Notes: generated from the sequence alone by a model not told the origin. 64,000 nt of DNA from Flavobacterium sp. (GCF_029945805.1 NZ_JAQSDH010000049.1:1-64000); one strand, 5' to 3'; shown: positions 1 through 10,040, counted from the first letter of the stretch. Numbers and translations: made by a program.

Positions 1-124
1 TCATGTTTTTCCATAAGGATACTTTTTTGTGTATCGCTATTTCAGGACAAGACATTATTACAAAAAAAAACAGCCATCTTATCGACAGCTGCTTCTTTAT
101 TATTAATTCTTAATTTTTATTTCT
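1..124. other. Window edge without a recognisable gene
   Basis: AT-rich sequence downstream of nrdA. I see no coding frame, tRNA or clear terminator hairpin; there is only an A-run near position 61. The nrdA transcript presumably ends here or beyond the window edge. Confidence 0.5.
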
Positions 125-2545
125 TTATGATCCACACATTTCGCAATCATCCGGACCCGCGTTTCGCGCTAGTTCTACCATTGCGGCAAAATCTTCGGCA
201 GTCATTTCACCGTTTTCTGTTGGTGCTACGACTTCTACTGCTACGGGTTCTGGAACTTGTACTGCTGGTTCGGCTTTTTTATCGTTGTTCAATGTGAATT
301 TGATGGCGTCAACTGCAGCTTTAGTTCTCAGATAATACATTCCGGTTTTCAATCCACTTTGCCATGCGTAGAAGTGCATTGATGTTAATTTCGCATAATT
401 GGCATCTTGCATAAACAAGTTCAACGATTGCGATTGGTCGATAAAATACCCTCTGTGACGCGACATGTCAATGATGTCTTTCATAGACATTTCCCAAACG
501 GTTTTGTACAATTCTTTCAAATCTTCTGGAATATCCAAATTCTGAACAGAACCATTATTACGCATTAATTGTTGTTTCAAATCTTCGGTCCAAAGTCCAC
601 GTTTTACTAAGTCTTCTAGTAAATGTTTGTTTACAACTATGAATTCTCCAGACAATACACGACGCGTGTAAATGTTAGATGTATATGGTTCGAATGCTTC
701 GTTGTTCCCTAAAATTTGCGAGGTAGAAGCGGTTGGCATTGGCGCTACCAATAACGAGTTTCTCACACCATGCTGCATCACTTCTTTTCTCAACGCTGCC
801 CAATCCCAACGTCCAGACAATTCTTCGTCTTTAATGTTCCACAAATTGTGTTGGAATTCTCCTTGTGAAATTGGCGATCCTTTGAAAGAAGAATACGGCC
901 CTTCCACTTTGGCTTCTTCCATCGATGCGGTTACGGCTGCGAAGTATAAGGTTTCGAAAATTTCTTGATTTAATTTCTTTGCTTCATCACTTGTAAAAGG
1001 CATTCTCAACATGATGAAAGCATCAGCCAAACCTTGTACACCAAGCCCAACGGGACGGTGACGCAAGTTAGAATTTTCCGCTTCTTTTACAGGATAATAA
1101 TTTCTGTCGATTACTTTATTCAAGTTTCTCGTTACACGTTTGGTTACGTTGTATAACAATTGGTGGTTGAATTCGCCGTTGTCAACAAACATTGGTAACG
1201 AAATCGAAGCCAAGTTACATACTGCAACTTCATCAGGAGAAGTGTACTCCATGATTTCAGTACACAAATTCGAAGAACGAATGGTTCCCAAATTCTTTTG
1301 GTTCGATTTTCTGTTTGCTGCATCTTTATACAACATATACGGCGTTCCGGTTTCTATTTGTGATTCTAGGATTTTCTCCCAAAGTTCACGGGCTTTGATC
1401 GTTTTTCTTCCTTTTCCTTGTTCTTCGTATGCAGTATACATGGCTTCAAATTCGTCTCCATAAACGTCACATAATCCCGGACATTCATTTGGACACATTA
1501 AGGTCCAATGTATATCTGCTTGAACACGTTTCATGAATAAATCGGAAGTCCACATCGCGAAAAATAAATCACGTGCACGCATTTCTTCTTTCCCTGTATT
1601 TTTTTTCAAATCCAAAAATTCAAAGATATCCGCATGCCAAGTTTCTAAATAAATAGCAAAACTTCCTTTGCGTTTTCCACCACCTTGATCTACGTATCGC
1701 GCCGTATCATTGAACACTCTCAACATCGGAACAATTCCGTTCGAAGTTCCGTTAGTCCCACGAATGTAAGAACCTGTTGCACGTACGTTGTGAATAGATA
1801 ATCCAACGCCACCGGCAGATTGCGAAATTTTGGCTGTTTGTTTTAAGGTATCATAAATTCCGTCAATGCTATCGTCTTTCATCGTTAGTAAGAAACAAGA
1901 CGACATTTGAGGTTTTGGTGTCCCTGCGTTAAACAAGGTCGGAGTCGCATGCGTAAAGAACTTTTTCGACATTAAGTCGTAGGTTTCAATAACCGATTCC
2001 ATATCGTTTAAGTGAATTCCAACCGAAACACGCATCAACATATGTTGTGGACGCTCTACGATTTTTCCGTTGATTTTTAGCAAGTAGGAACGCTCTAAGG
2101 TTTTAAAACCAAAGTAATCGTAGTTAAAATCACGGTTGTAAATGATGTGTGAATTCAAAAATTCAGCGTTTGCTTGAATCGCTTCGTGCACCTCATCTGA
2201 TAATAAAGGTGCCTTTTGGTTCGTTCTTGGATTTACATAAAAGTACATTTCTTTCATGGTTTCCGAGAAGGACTTATTGGTGTTTTTATGCAAGTTTGAA
2301 ATAGCAATACGGGCGGCTAATTGTGCATAATCTGGGTGTGCAATGGTCATTGAAGCCGCAGTTTCTGCCGCTAAGTTGTCAAGTTCAGAAGTAGTTACTC
2401 CGTCATACAATCCTTCGATAACACGCATGGTGACTTTTACAGCGTCTACCAAATCGTTCAATCCGTAACATAATTTTTTAATTCTGTCCGTGATTTTGTC
2501 GAACATTACGGGCTCTTTGTGACCGTCTCTTTTAACTACATACAT
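125..2545 (-). CDS. nrdA: Ribonucleoside-diphosphate reductase, large (alpha) subunit, class Ia
   Basis: Catalytic subunit that reduces ribonucleoside diphosphates to deoxyribonucleotides, using the radical made by NrdB. The 806 residues begin with an ATP-cone-like regulatory domain (about 1-95, starting [12 protein letters not shown]). The redox-active cysteines are visible: C217 (QMSSCFLL) and C443 (AVCNLAS) as the active-site pair, and C428 in SSNLCTEI as the thiyl-radical position with N426 and E430 around it. The radical-transfer tyrosine pair lies in GMYYLRT near the end. The C-terminus is CEMCGS, the flexible redox Cys pair that passes electrons in from thioredoxin or glutaredoxin. Length and motifs fit a complete class Ia enzyme. 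It lies downstream of nrdB on the same strand, but a 370-bp gap holding a repeat separates them, so co-transcription is not certain. Confidence 0.97.
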   Translation of the reverse strand: MYVVKRDGHKEPVMFDKITDRIKKLCYGLNDLVDAVKVTMRVIEGLYDGVTTSELDNLAAETAASMTIAHPDYAQLAARIAISNLHKNTNKSFSETMKEMYFYVNPRTNQKAPLLSDEVHEAIQANAEFLNSHIIYNRDFNYDYFGFKTLERSYLLKINGKIVERPQHMLMRVSVGIHLNDMESVIETYDLMSKKFFTHATPTLFNAGTPKPQMSSCFLLTMKDDSIDGIYDTLKQTAKISQSAGGVGLSIHNVRATGSYIRGTNGTSNGIVPMLRVFNDTARYVDQGGGKRKGSFAIYLETWHADIFEFLDLKKNTGKEEMRARDLFFAMWTSDLFMKRVQADIHWTLMCPNECPGLCDVYGDEFEAMYTAYEEQGKGRKTIKARELWEKILESQIETGTPYMLYKDAANRKSNQKNLGTIRSSNLCTEIMEYTSPDEVAVCNLASISLPMFVDNGEFNHQLLYNVTKRVTRNLNKVIDRNYYPVKEAENSNLRHRPVGLGVQGLADAFIMLRMPFTSDEAKKLNQEIFETLYFAAVTASMEEAKVEGPYSSFKGSPISQGEFQHNLWNIKDEELSGRWDWAALRKEVMQHGVRNSLLVAPMPTASTSQILGNNEAFEPYTSNIYTRRVLSGEFIVVNKHLLEDLVKRGLWTEDLKQQLMRNNGSVQNLDIPEDLKELYKTVWEMSMKDIIDMSRHRGYFIDQSQSLNLFMQDANYAKLTSMHFYAWQSGLKTGMYYLRTKAAVDAIKFTLNNDKKAEPAVQVPEPVAVEVVAPTENGEMTAEDFAAMVELARNAGPDDCEMCGS

Positions 2546-2681
2546 ATTCTTGTGGGTTTTTAAAAACAGAAAATCCCTTCGCTGCTTTTGGTTATTTGTT
2601 TGTGCTGAACTCGTTTCAACATCTTTATTTTTACTGATTTTATTTAAAAAAGTTCAGTTTCTTTTTTTGATTTATTTCAGG

Positions 2682-2821
2682 AGCTATTTCCAGCTTTCCG
2701 TTCTATCTTTTCTAGCTGTCCGGTTTTTAAAACCGGACAGCTAGAAAAGTATGCCACTGCAAACACTTTGTGTTCACCGAACTCCTATTAAAAATAGACG
2801 AAAGGCGAGGTAATCTGGGCT
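2682..2821. repeat. Interspersed hairpin repeat, copy 1 (nrdB-nrdA gap)
   Basis: The 370-bp gap between nrdB and nrdA has no credible gene. It holds a repeat whose shoulders (CAGCTTTCCG.TCTATCTTTT on the left, AAAAGTATGCCACTGCA and AATCTGGGCTA on the right) recur at 28592-28695 and in part at 53259-53335. The core is a perfect 21-bp inverted repeat, 2707-2727 against 2729-2749, with a single-base spacer (CTAGCTGTCCGGTTTT and its complement). The stem sequence differs completely from the other copies while the shoulders are kept. Confidence 0.75.
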
Positions 2822-2915
2822 AGGATACTAGTTTTTCAAAGAACTATTTGTTTTTTAATTCACTAAGAGAAAAAAATCAAGCTAAAACTTAATCTCTTAA
2901 TGGTTGATTTTTTTT

Positions 2916-3893
2916 CTAGAAATCCGCGTCGAAACTAATTTTTCCTGATTCTGCATCAGCATTCATCACACCAGCTTTTTGGTATTCAGCAACACGTTTT
3001 TCGAAGAAATTGGTTTTTCCTTGTAACGAAATCATATCCATAAAATCAAAAGGATTGGTTGAATTATAAACACGTTTACATCCCAATTCCACTAGCAATC
3101 TGTCGGCAACGAATTCTAAATAGTTCGTCATTAATGTAGCATTCATCCCAATCAAACTCACAGGAAGTGATTCGGTAATAAATTCCCGTTCGATGTCTAA
3201 AGCATCCGTAATTATTTCTGTAATTCTAGCTTTCGAAACTTTGTTCACCAAATGGTGGTTGTGTAAATGCACAGCAAAATCACAGTGAACGCCTTCGTCA
3301 CGAGAAATTAATTCGTTTGAAAAAGTTAATCCTGGCATTAATCCACGTTTTTTCAACCAGTAAATTGAGCAAAATGCACCTGAGAAAAAGATTCCTTCCA
3401 CCGCGGCGAAAGCAATTAACCGTTCTGCGAACGAATCGGAATCAATCCATTTTAAAGCCCAATCTGCTTTTTTCTTAATCGCTGGAAAAACTTCTAAGGC
3501 ATTGAAAAGTTGTGCTTTTTCGGCTTCATCTTTCACGTAAGTATCAATTAATAGCGAATAAGTTTCGCTATGAATATTTTCCATCATGATTTGAAAACCG
3601 TAGAAAAACTTCGCTTCAGGATATTGTACTTCGTTTACAAAGTTCTCAGCTAAATTCTCGTTGACAATTCCATCTGAAGCGGCAAAAAAAGCTAAAATAT
3701 GTTTGATAAAATACTTCTCATCATCATTCAGCTTATTGTTCCAATCGGTCAAATCTTGATGCAAATCGATTTCTTCTGCAGTCCAAAAACTAGCTTCCAT
3801 TTTTTTGTACCAATCCCAAATATCATTATGCTTTATTGGAAAAATCACGAAACGATTTTTATTTTCTTGTAAAATTGGTTCTGCGTTGGCCAT
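2916..3893 (-). CDS. nrdB: Ribonucleoside-diphosphate reductase, small (beta) subunit, class Ia
   Basis: Makes and holds the tyrosyl radical used by NrdA. I use the start [15 protein letters not shown] at 3893 (325 residues); the frame stays open 30 codons further upstream, but that stretch has no family resemblance and would overlap the probable promoter. Metal ligands are all visible: D74 (AASDG), E105 and H108 (ENIHSETY), E166 (AVEGIFF), E200 and H203 (SRDEGVH). Y112 in ENIHSETY matches the radical tyrosine, so this is a Tyr-radical enzyme and not a class Ic Phe variant. The ferritin-like helical body is of normal length. It is followed after a repeat-filled gap by nrdA. Confidence 0.96.
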   Translation of the reverse strand: MANAEPILQENKNRFVIFPIKHNDIWDWYKKMEASFWTAEEIDLHQDLTDWNNKLNDDEKYFIKHILAFFAASDGIVNENLAENFVNEVQYPEAKFFYGFQIMMENIHSETYSLLIDTYVKDEAEKAQLFNALEVFPAIKKKADWALKWIDSDSFAERLIAFAAVEGIFFSGAFCSIYWLKKRGLMPGLTFSNELISRDEGVHCDFAVHLHNHHLVNKVSKARITEIITDALDIEREFITESLPVSLIGMNATLMTNYLEFVADRLLVELGCKRVYNSTNPFDFMDMISLQGKTNFFEKRVAEYQKAGVMNADAESGKISFDADF

Positions 3894-3970
3894 TTTGAAA
3901 TTATATTTAGGGTGAAATTTTCTAATTCTGTATGTTACAAAGATTGTCAAACGAAACGTAAAATGAAAGC

Positions 3971-4044
3971 CAAACTTATTCACAATACGCTGTAGTTTTT
4001 AACATTTTCGGTGCTTTTGCCTGATTTGTGGAATTTACACAAAT
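3971..4044 (-). promoter_or_regulatory. Probable nrdB promoter region with an upstream palindrome
   Basis: On the minus strand TAAGTTTG (complement of 3971-3978) matches the -7 element TAnnTTTG, about 78 bases before the nrdB start. No clear TTG -33 element is seen. Further upstream ATTTGTG (4024-4030) and CACAAAT (4038-4044) form a perfect 7-bp inverted repeat with a 7-base spacer, a plausible operator. It does not match the NrdR box as I know it. The rest of 3894-4227 holds no gene. Confidence 0.35.
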
Positions 4045-4172
4045 TGTTGATTTACAGAATTTTGAAAATGTAAAATTATTCAAAAAGCCCTAAAACAAAG
4101 GGTGTTAAGAATTTTCTGTCGCTAAAATTTTAACATTTAAAACAATCTAAAAATGATTTTTAAAACCATAAA

Positions 4173-4206
4173 AAAACGCAGTTTTCAATGTAGAAAACCG
4201 CGTTTT
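4173..4206 (-). terminator. Terminator downstream of the Lys-rich protein gene
   Basis: Arms AAAACGCAGTTTTC (4173-4186) and GAAAACCGCGTTTT (4193-4206) pair with one mismatch around a 6-base loop, and on the minus strand the hairpin runs into T-rich sequence. It sits just past the stop of the 4228-4803 gene. Confidence 0.6.
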
Positions 4207-4227
4207 GAATTGTAGGTAAGAAATCGT

Positions 4228-4803
4228 TTATTCGTCTCTATCAACATAGGTTTTGTTTCCGTTTTTGTTGATGTAATATTTACCGCCTCTTGGACCAGTG
4301 AATATTTTTTTACCTTTATAAGAACCTGTTGCTTTGTCAGCTACTTTCTTTTCTGCCGCTTTTGAAACCGGAGTTTCTTTCATGTCTTCTTTTTCTTCAG
4401 CAGCTGTTTTTTTAACTTTGGCTTTAACTTTAGTTGTAGTTGTTTTAACCTCTTTTTCTGTTTCTTTGTACCGTTTATCTACCGTTCCGTCTTTTTTAAG
4501 TTTCGGTGCATCCTTTGCCGTTTCTTTAAATCGTTTGTCTGGCGTTCCGTCTTTTTTAGTTTTTGGCGCTTCTTTTGCAACTTTTTCAGCTTTAACGGCT
4601 GTCTCCTTAGCTTTCTTTTCTGTTTTTGTTGCTTTCTCTTGTACTTCTTTTTTTGTTTTTTCTGTTTTAACCTTAGCCTTTTTCTCTGTTGCCGTTTGGG
4701 CGTAGAACGTAGCTGAGAAAACAAAGAACATGCATAATAACAATACTTTTTTACTCACACTAAGTAGTTTGTTTAGTTGGAGTTCGTGAATCGGTGATTT
4801 CAT
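4228..4803 (-). CDS. Secreted Lys/Glu-rich protein with tandem KKDGTxDKR units and a C-terminal GPRGGKYYIN motif
   Basis: Function unknown. The 191 residues open with a signal sequence (hydrophobic 18-33, likely cleavage after FYAQ at 36). Residues 40-80 are a low-complexity Lys/Glu/Thr region likely to be helical or disordered. Two 20-residue units follow at 79-98 and 99-118, sharing KKDGTxDKRxKET. The end, about 169-187, is TGPRGGKYYINKNGNKTYV; this resembles short basic domains found at the ends of some viral and bacteroidetes proteins (the PBCV basic adaptor type), which is a resemblance and not proof. The extreme charge suggests binding to a polyanion such as DNA, cell wall polymer or LPS. 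An alternative start at M25 would still leave a short hydrophobic segment. Confidence 0.75.
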   Translation of the reverse strand: MKSPIHELQLNKLLSVSKKVLLLCMFFVFSATFYAQTATEKKAKVKTEKTKKEVQEKATKTEKKAKETAVKAEKVAKEAPKTKKDGTPDKRFKETAKDAPKLKKDGTVDKRYKETEKEVKTTTTKVKAKVKKTAAEEKEDMKETPVSKAAEKKVADKATGSYKGKKIFTGPRGGKYYINKNGNKTYVDRDE

Positions 4804-4869
4804 GGTTTCTAGTGGTTTTTTAATTCAAATTAAAATTAGTGAATTTTTTGTTTCCAAATACTATTCCAA

Positions 4870-7800
4870 TTAAAAATAGGCTCGTAATTGTACATTGCCG
4901 GTGTGAATCGTTTGGCTGGTTTCTGTTTTTCGGCCCTGATAATTGATATTGATATCTAAAAACTGTGTTAGATTCTTCTGTAAAAGCAAGCGCCAAGTCA
5001 TGTTTTTTCCGGGTTGCAAGCCTTCCAACATTTGAAAAGCCACGGGCGATTGTGGATCGCCCGTAAAAGTATTTTGATACAATGAAAATTCACCATTCAT
5101 CGTAATCTTCTTGTCGCTGGCGTATGAAAATGAAGTTCCAAAACGATTTTGCAGTAATTTTTCAGCATTTCCTATTTGGTTTAACTTGTTCTGATATTCA
5201 TAAAAAACATCCCAGCTCGCATTTTTATTGAACAAATATGAAATCTTCGGATTGATTTGATACGAATCGACTTCGTAATTTTTACTGGTGTAATTTTCAG
5301 AAATCAAATCGGTTGCCGTTGCGTCTGTTGATACTGAAAAGAGCCACGATTTTTTAAGCAGATGAAGATATTGGAGTTGATAAGTAGTATTTTTACTTTC
5401 CTGCGAACCCACTGAAAGCAAGCTTTTCAATTGATTACTAATGTATGTTGCTGTTAGCGAATGGTTCTGCTTTCCTCTGTTATAAAACAAGCTATTCCTA
5501 ATGCTGGTGTTTAATCCCAGTAGGTTTTCATCAGTAGTTGAGAACGGATTCAAATCAAAATTATCTCCATTTCGCCTTATTTTACGCTCTATTAAAAAAG
5601 AACTTTGGTTGTAGAAATGAGACAGTAATTTTCTAAAACCAGTCGCGTTTTGCCACTGACTCATATTTAACGTGAGCGACTGAGAGAACTTATTTTGATG
5701 CGTTTTAACAAAAACCTGATTGGGCAAAAACACGCGAACATACTTCGCCTGATCGGGAAATGGCGCGATTTCAAACTCTTGCAATTCCTGAATGCCGTTG
5801 CCGTTATAATCAATCCAAGTGTAAACGCCTTGCCCAGCTTCAACTTCAAGATAGGTGAATTCCTGTTGCGCTATCGAACCTGAAGTAGATTCATAAGCTG
5901 TTGTAACCTGCAACAATTGCTTAAAATACTGGTCATTATACAACAATCTCGAATTCAGGGAAGGTTCATTTTGTCTAGTCGCATCACTAAATTTCAGGTT
6001 TCGGTAATTGATAAATACTGACAAATCACTTTTTTTGGTCTGTATCAATTTTGATTTCAAATAATACGACTGTGATGTATTAACTCTTTGTAGAAAACCA
6101 TTCAGCAAACTGTCATTAACCCGTTGCAAATAACCCAATTCAACAAAAACTTTGGTGCTATCACCACGTCCTATAAAAGCACCGTATTCGGTAAATTTCT
6201 GACTTAAAGCCGTTAATTGTTGTGTCGCAACCAATTTTTCTTTGTTGTTTTCCAATCGTAACGAACTTCCTATCCAATTGTTTTTGAAGTTGTACCGAAC
6301 TTGTGATTGGTTTCGGATAAAGGTTGAATTGGCGTATGTTCCGTCACTTTTAAGGTAACTACTATTTTGTAGAATGTTCCAATTTTTGAGTTTCAATATT
6401 CCGTTTACAATATGGCGACTTCCAGAAAAACTTTTGGAAAAATCCAATTTTTCAAACTGATAACTAAGTTTTCCTTTTTCGGGCAGAATGAAATCCACGC
6501 CATTAATTAACAGACTTTGATTTCCTTCAAAAGTTGTCAAATTCCAATCACGATTGAATTCAATATTAAACAAACGCTCAATAGTTTTGAAATTTTCCTG
6601 AACATACTGATAGTTTCCAAAAGCATCAATTTGCCATTTCTTAGTCAACAATCTTTGCTTGAAATTCAACTTACCGGCAATGCCTTTATTATTTCCATCG
6701 TCAAGCGAAGAAAATAAATTTAGATCGTTATTGCTGACGCCAATTTCAAAATCAACCGTAGTCCTTTCACTCGGATTGAATTTTCCAAGAACCGTAGCAA
6801 GCTGTATTTTTGTAGGCGCTATCAATCGGGTTATCGGCTCATAATTTCCTTGGGATATTCCACCTATTGGATCTACATATTGATAAATCTTTCCTATCGC
6901 AGCGGAATTCGTTAAGATATAATTTCCGAGAAAATTGCCCACCAAAGTAAACCGCACGTTGAACAATTCGTCATCGGGATTATTTGAATACTGAAACGCT
7001 TCTCCGGTTGCGACCGTAATTTTTTTATACAAAACCTTATTCTCCGAAAACGAATCCGGAAACGCTGACGGAGCATTCATCAAGTTGGGATTGTCGCCGG
7101 CCCCAGCTAATACTGCAACTTGTTCACCTGTTAAATTTTGTTGCAACGGCTGATTTTTTACATCATTTTCCGAATACAAATAACCGCCCAAACTCCATGT
7201 TTTGGCTTCGTGATTGGCTCCAGCATACGTCACAAAACGCGTGTAATTTCTATCGGAATACTGATATTCAATCACAATACGCATTTCAGAAGTTATGGGG
7301 AATAATGACGTAAACGTAATTTCTCCCGCATTATAATCGATAACATAGTCGTTGTTTTCGCCGCGCTTTTCCAGGATTCCATTCACATAAACGCGTTCCG
7401 AACCCGAAATCACCAAAACATACAATTCGCCATTATTGCCTCGCAGTTTATACGGCCCTTGATTTCCTTCTTGTCCGGTGAACGCACTTTTAGCATATTG
7501 GCCGCGAACCAAAGCTGCCGAAGCAAATATATCGGTCTTATTTTCTTCTCCGCCAAAAGTAAAATGTGTCGACAATCCTTGCACTTTTTTATTGAAATTC
7601 AGAAAACGGGATTGTCGGTTTTCAAGAAATAAATCTCCAGCTCGAATGTTCCATTTATCCGTAAATAATTCGATAAAAATCTGATCAAATTCATCCAATT
7701 TCTGTGAATAACCGCCATCTTGTAGCGGAATATTCGAATCTTGAATCGAAGCACGAAGCGACACTTTATCCGAAATTTTTCCGGTGATTTGAAGATCTAA

Positions 7801-8265
7801 ATTGGAACTTACCGAAGCGTTTTGATTGTTCCCAATGGTTACGCCACGCGTTATGCTTCCCGAAGTGTTCAATCCGTCAAACGGAACAAACTTTTTAACA
7901 GAGCGATTGACTTTATACAGATTTCCATCATTCGCAACCACTCGATCTTGGTCGTAAATGCTATAGGTTTTAGTTAGTTGTTCCGGATATTTAAAGTAGC
8001 GCACCGTCAAACTATCTTGTGAAGTAAAGCCGTTTTTGAAAACCAATTTTCCCTTTTTGAAATCGATTATATAGAAACTTGTATCGATTTCTGTTCCGTT
8101 TGCAGTTTGTACTTTAAAGAAACTTGGGCTAATACTTACTTTTTCAAGCGAAATACTATCCTTTGAAACGGCAACTTTTTTATTTTGATACAACGACTTG
8201 ATTTCCTGAGCCGAAAGCTTGGAACAACCAAAAACGAACAACAATAAAAAAAGTTTTTTCAACAT
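4870..8265 (-). CDS. Large outer-membrane beta-barrel protein, bacteroidetes-specific, function unknown
   Basis: A 1131-residue exported protein with signal peptide MLKKLFLLLFVFGCSKLSAQ; cleavage after AQ by signal peptidase I is more likely than lipidation. Residues about 130-240 (SGSITRGVTIGNNQNASVSS, then ISDKVSLRASIQDSNIPLQDGG) resemble the filled-barrel region of SprA-type outer-membrane proteins. The remainder is dense in alternating polar and aromatic strands typical of a big barrel and ends in aromatic LRAYF. About residue 810 the stretch YTWIDYNGNGIQELQEFE looks like an EF-hand-type calcium loop. It is much shorter than SprA itself, so I do not call it that. The aspartate kinase gene lies 42 bp upstream on the same strand. 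Confidence 0.8.
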   Translation of the reverse strand: MLKKLFLLLFVFGCSKLSAQEIKSLYQNKKVAVSKDSISLEKVSISPSFFKVQTANGTEIDTSFYIIDFKKGKLVFKNGFTSQDSLTVRYFKYPEQLTKTYSIYDQDRVVANDGNLYKVNRSVKKFVPFDGLNTSGSITRGVTIGNNQNASVSSNLDLQITGKISDKVSLRASIQDSNIPLQDGGYSQKLDEFDQIFIELFTDKWNIRAGDLFLENRQSRFLNFNKKVQGLSTHFTFGGEENKTDIFASAALVRGQYAKSAFTGQEGNQGPYKLRGNNGELYVLVISGSERVYVNGILEKRGENNDYVIDYNAGEITFTSLFPITSEMRIVIEYQYSDRNYTRFVTYAGANHEAKTWSLGGYLYSENDVKNQPLQQNLTGEQVAVLAGAGDNPNLMNAPSAFPDSFSENKVLYKKITVATGEAFQYSNNPDDELFNVRFTLVGNFLGNYILTNSAAIGKIYQYVDPIGGISQGNYEPITRLIAPTKIQLATVLGKFNPSERTTVDFEIGVSNNDLNLFSSLDDGNNKGIAGKLNFKQRLLTKKWQIDAFGNYQYVQENFKTIERLFNIEFNRDWNLTTFEGNQSLLINGVDFILPEKGKLSYQFEKLDFSKSFSGSRHIVNGILKLKNWNILQNSSYLKSDGTYANSTFIRNQSQVRYNFKNNWIGSSLRLENNKEKLVATQQLTALSQKFTEYGAFIGRGDSTKVFVELGYLQRVNDSLLNGFLQRVNTSQSYYLKSKLIQTKKSDLSVFINYRNLKFSDATRQNEPSLNSRLLYNDQYFKQLLQVTTAYESTSGSIAQQEFTYLEVEAGQGVYTWIDYNGNGIQELQEFEIAPFPDQAKYVRVFLPNQVFVKTHQNKFSQSLTLNMSQWQNATGFRKLLSHFYNQSSFLIERKIRRNGDNFDLNPFSTTDENLLGLNTSIRNSLFYNRGKQNHSLTATYISNQLKSLLSVGSQESKNTTYQLQYLHLLKKSWLFSVSTDATATDLISENYTSKNYEVDSYQINPKISYLFNKNASWDVFYEYQNKLNQIGNAEKLLQNRFGTSFSYASDKKITMNGEFSLYQNTFTGDPQSPVAFQMLEGLQPGKNMTWRLLLQKNLTQFLDININYQGRKTETSQTIHTGNVQLRAYF

Positions 8266-8307
8266 ACATAATAGTAACGTAAAAAAGGGAATTTGAGTAT
8301 AAAACAG

Positions 8308-9567
8308 TTACTCTTTAGCGACAATCTGCATGGTTTCTCTTGAGACTTGTTTTAGCAAGACCCTTTTGTCTTTTTCAACCATTTTTGCCGCATGGTCATC
8401 AAAGTGTCTGATGGTAAACAACGATACATTTTCGTTATAAGAAACTTTGAATTTTTTAGACAATATCTTTTTTACTTCATTAAAGTTTCCAAATTTATCT
8501 TCGATACAAACTGAAAAACTAATGGCTGAATTCTGAATTAAGCTTGTTTTCAATTTGTATTGATGTAATAAAGCAAATATTTCGCTGATATTTTCTTCCA
8601 TGATGAAAGAGAAATCAATAGAGGACAACGAAAGTAATAATTGATTTTTCTTAACAATAAAGCAAGCTATTTTTGGCTCTAAATCGGTGCCTTTTGAAAC
8701 GCTTGTTCCTGGCAAAAGCGGATTTACAAATGATTTTACAAACAACGGAATTTCCTTTTTCTGCAATGGTTGCAATGTTTTTGGATGAATAACTGAAGCG
8801 CCGTAAAACGCAAGTTCAATCGCTTCCCGATAAGAAATCTGGTTCAGCAAAACGGCATTTTCGAAATATCTTGGATCCGCATTCATGACTCCCGGAACGT
8901 CTTTCCAAATTGTTACGCTTTCCGCATTCAGACAGTAGGCAAAAATCGCAGCAGTATAATCGGAACCTTCTCTGCCTAATGTTGTAGTGAAATTATTTTC
9001 ATCAGAGCCCAAAAATCCTTGCGTAATATGGAGTGCTCTTTTCTTTATCCCTTTTGAAATTAATTGCTGTGTTTTTTCCCAATTCACATCAGCATCACGA
9101 TAATTATTGTCTGTCTTGATAAAATTTCTAACATCTATCCAGTTGTTTTTCAATCCGGCATAATTAAAATAGTGGCTCAAAATTGTTGTGGAAAGAAGTT
9201 CTCCATATCCCACAACTTGATCGTAAACAAAGTTATAATTTGGCGATTTGTTGCTTCGTAAAAAGTATTCTAAATCGGCGAAATGACTGTTAACTGCAAA
9301 AAAAACTTCATGTTCTTGCTCTTCATCTTCAAATAAATCCAATAAAATTTGGTTGTGGTATTTTCTAACATCTTGCAAAGAAGAATTGAGTTCACCCGAT
9401 TTGTCAAAGTAATTCTTAATTACTATTTCCAAGGCATTGGTAGTTTTTCCCATGGCGGAAATAACCAAAAGCGTGTCTTCGTGACCCACTTTTTCCAATA
9501 CGCTGAATACATTTTTTATACCGTTGGCATCTTTAACTGACGCTCCACCAAATTTGAATATTCTCAT
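8308..9567 (-). CDS. Aspartate kinase (monofunctional)
   Basis: Phosphorylates aspartate, the first step towards lysine, threonine, methionine and diaminopimelate. The 419-residue protein starts MRIFKFGGASVKD, the KFGG(A/T)SV nucleotide-binding signature. TTLGREGSDYTAA around residue 196 and the following IWKDVPGVMNADPR are the aspartate-binding and kinase motifs. The C-terminal third (about 300-400) is consistent with ACT-type regulatory domains. There is no homoserine dehydrogenase part, so it is not a ThrA-type fusion. Its start codon overlaps the stop codon of the upstream acetyltransferase by one base (TAATG), so the two are probably translated from one message. Confidence 0.93.
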   Translation of the reverse strand: MRIFKFGGASVKDANGIKNVFSVLEKVGHEDTLLVISAMGKTTNALEIVIKNYFDKSGELNSSLQDVRKYHNQILLDLFEDEEQEHEVFFAVNSHFADLEYFLRSNKSPNYNFVYDQVVGYGELLSTTILSHYFNYAGLKNNWIDVRNFIKTDNNYRDADVNWEKTQQLISKGIKKRALHITQGFLGSDENNFTTTLGREGSDYTAAIFAYCLNAESVTIWKDVPGVMNADPRYFENAVLLNQISYREAIELAFYGASVIHPKTLQPLQKKEIPLFVKSFVNPLLPGTSVSKGTDLEPKIACFIVKKNQLLLSLSSIDFSFIMEENISEIFALLHQYKLKTSLIQNSAISFSVCIEDKFGNFNEVKKILSKKFKVSYNENVSLFTIRHFDDHAAKMVEKDKRVLLKQVSRETMQIVAKE

Positions 9568-10040
9568 TACAAATTACTTAAAAATTCATTTATTCCGTTT
9601 TCATCCATTTGAGCTACTCGCCAAGTATCCAACACTTTTGCTCCCGATTTTACATAAAAATCAATGGCTGGCGTATTCCAATCCAATACATTCCATTCAA
9701 TTCTGCGCACTTTATCGTGTTTTCCTTGTTCGATTATTTTGGAATATAAAGCAAAACCCAAACCGGAACCGCGCATTTTTTCCTTTACAATTAAGTCCTC
9801 CAAGTGAATTGTTTTGCCTTTCCACGTAGAATAGCGGTAATAATACAATGCGGTTCCAACAATCTCGTTATCAACCTCAGCCACAAAGGTGTAAAACAAA
9901 GGATAATCACCAAAACCATCGCGTTCTAAATCGGCTACAGTTACCACAACAGCATCGGGTTCTTTTTCGAAAGTAGCTAACTCCTGAATCAAATCAAGAA
10001 CGGCTTCCATGTCCTTTTTCTCTCCTTTTCGAATGTTCAT
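9567..10040 (-). CDS. GNAT-family N-acetyltransferase
   Basis: Predicted acetyl-CoA-dependent acetyltransferase; substrate unknown. From the start MNIRKGEKKDMEAV (10040) it has about 157 residues; a start three codons earlier (10049) is also possible. The GNAT fold is visible in order: N-terminal IRKGEKKDMEAVLDLI, a central beta hairpin (VGTALYYYRYSTWKGKTIHLEDLIV), the acetyl-CoA pyrophosphate loop KMRGSGLGFALYSKI, and the closing WNVLDWNTPAIDFYVKSGAK. The pattern resembles diamine/spermidine N-acetyltransferase-like proteins, but the substrate cannot be read from sequence. It overlaps the aspartate kinase gene by one base and diverges from fbp. Confidence 0.88.
   Translation of the reverse strand: MNIRKGEKKDMEAVLDLIQELATFEKEPDAVVVTVADLERDGFGDYPLFYTFVAEVDNEIVGTALYYYRYSTWKGKTIHLEDLIVKEKMRGSGLGFALYSKIIEQGKHDKVRRIEWNVLDWNTPAIDFYVKSGAKVLDTWRVAQMDENGINEFLSNL

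Noticed and set aside
2550..2744. Open frame of 64 residues in the nrdB-nrdA gap
   Set aside because: Phe/Leu-rich product of AT-rich DNA that runs into the hairpin repeat; nothing conserved.
4334..4705. Open frame of 123 residues on the plus strand
   Set aside because: It is the antisense of the Lys-rich gene; the Ser/Phe/Ala-rich content is what a Lys/Glu repeat gives on the other strand.
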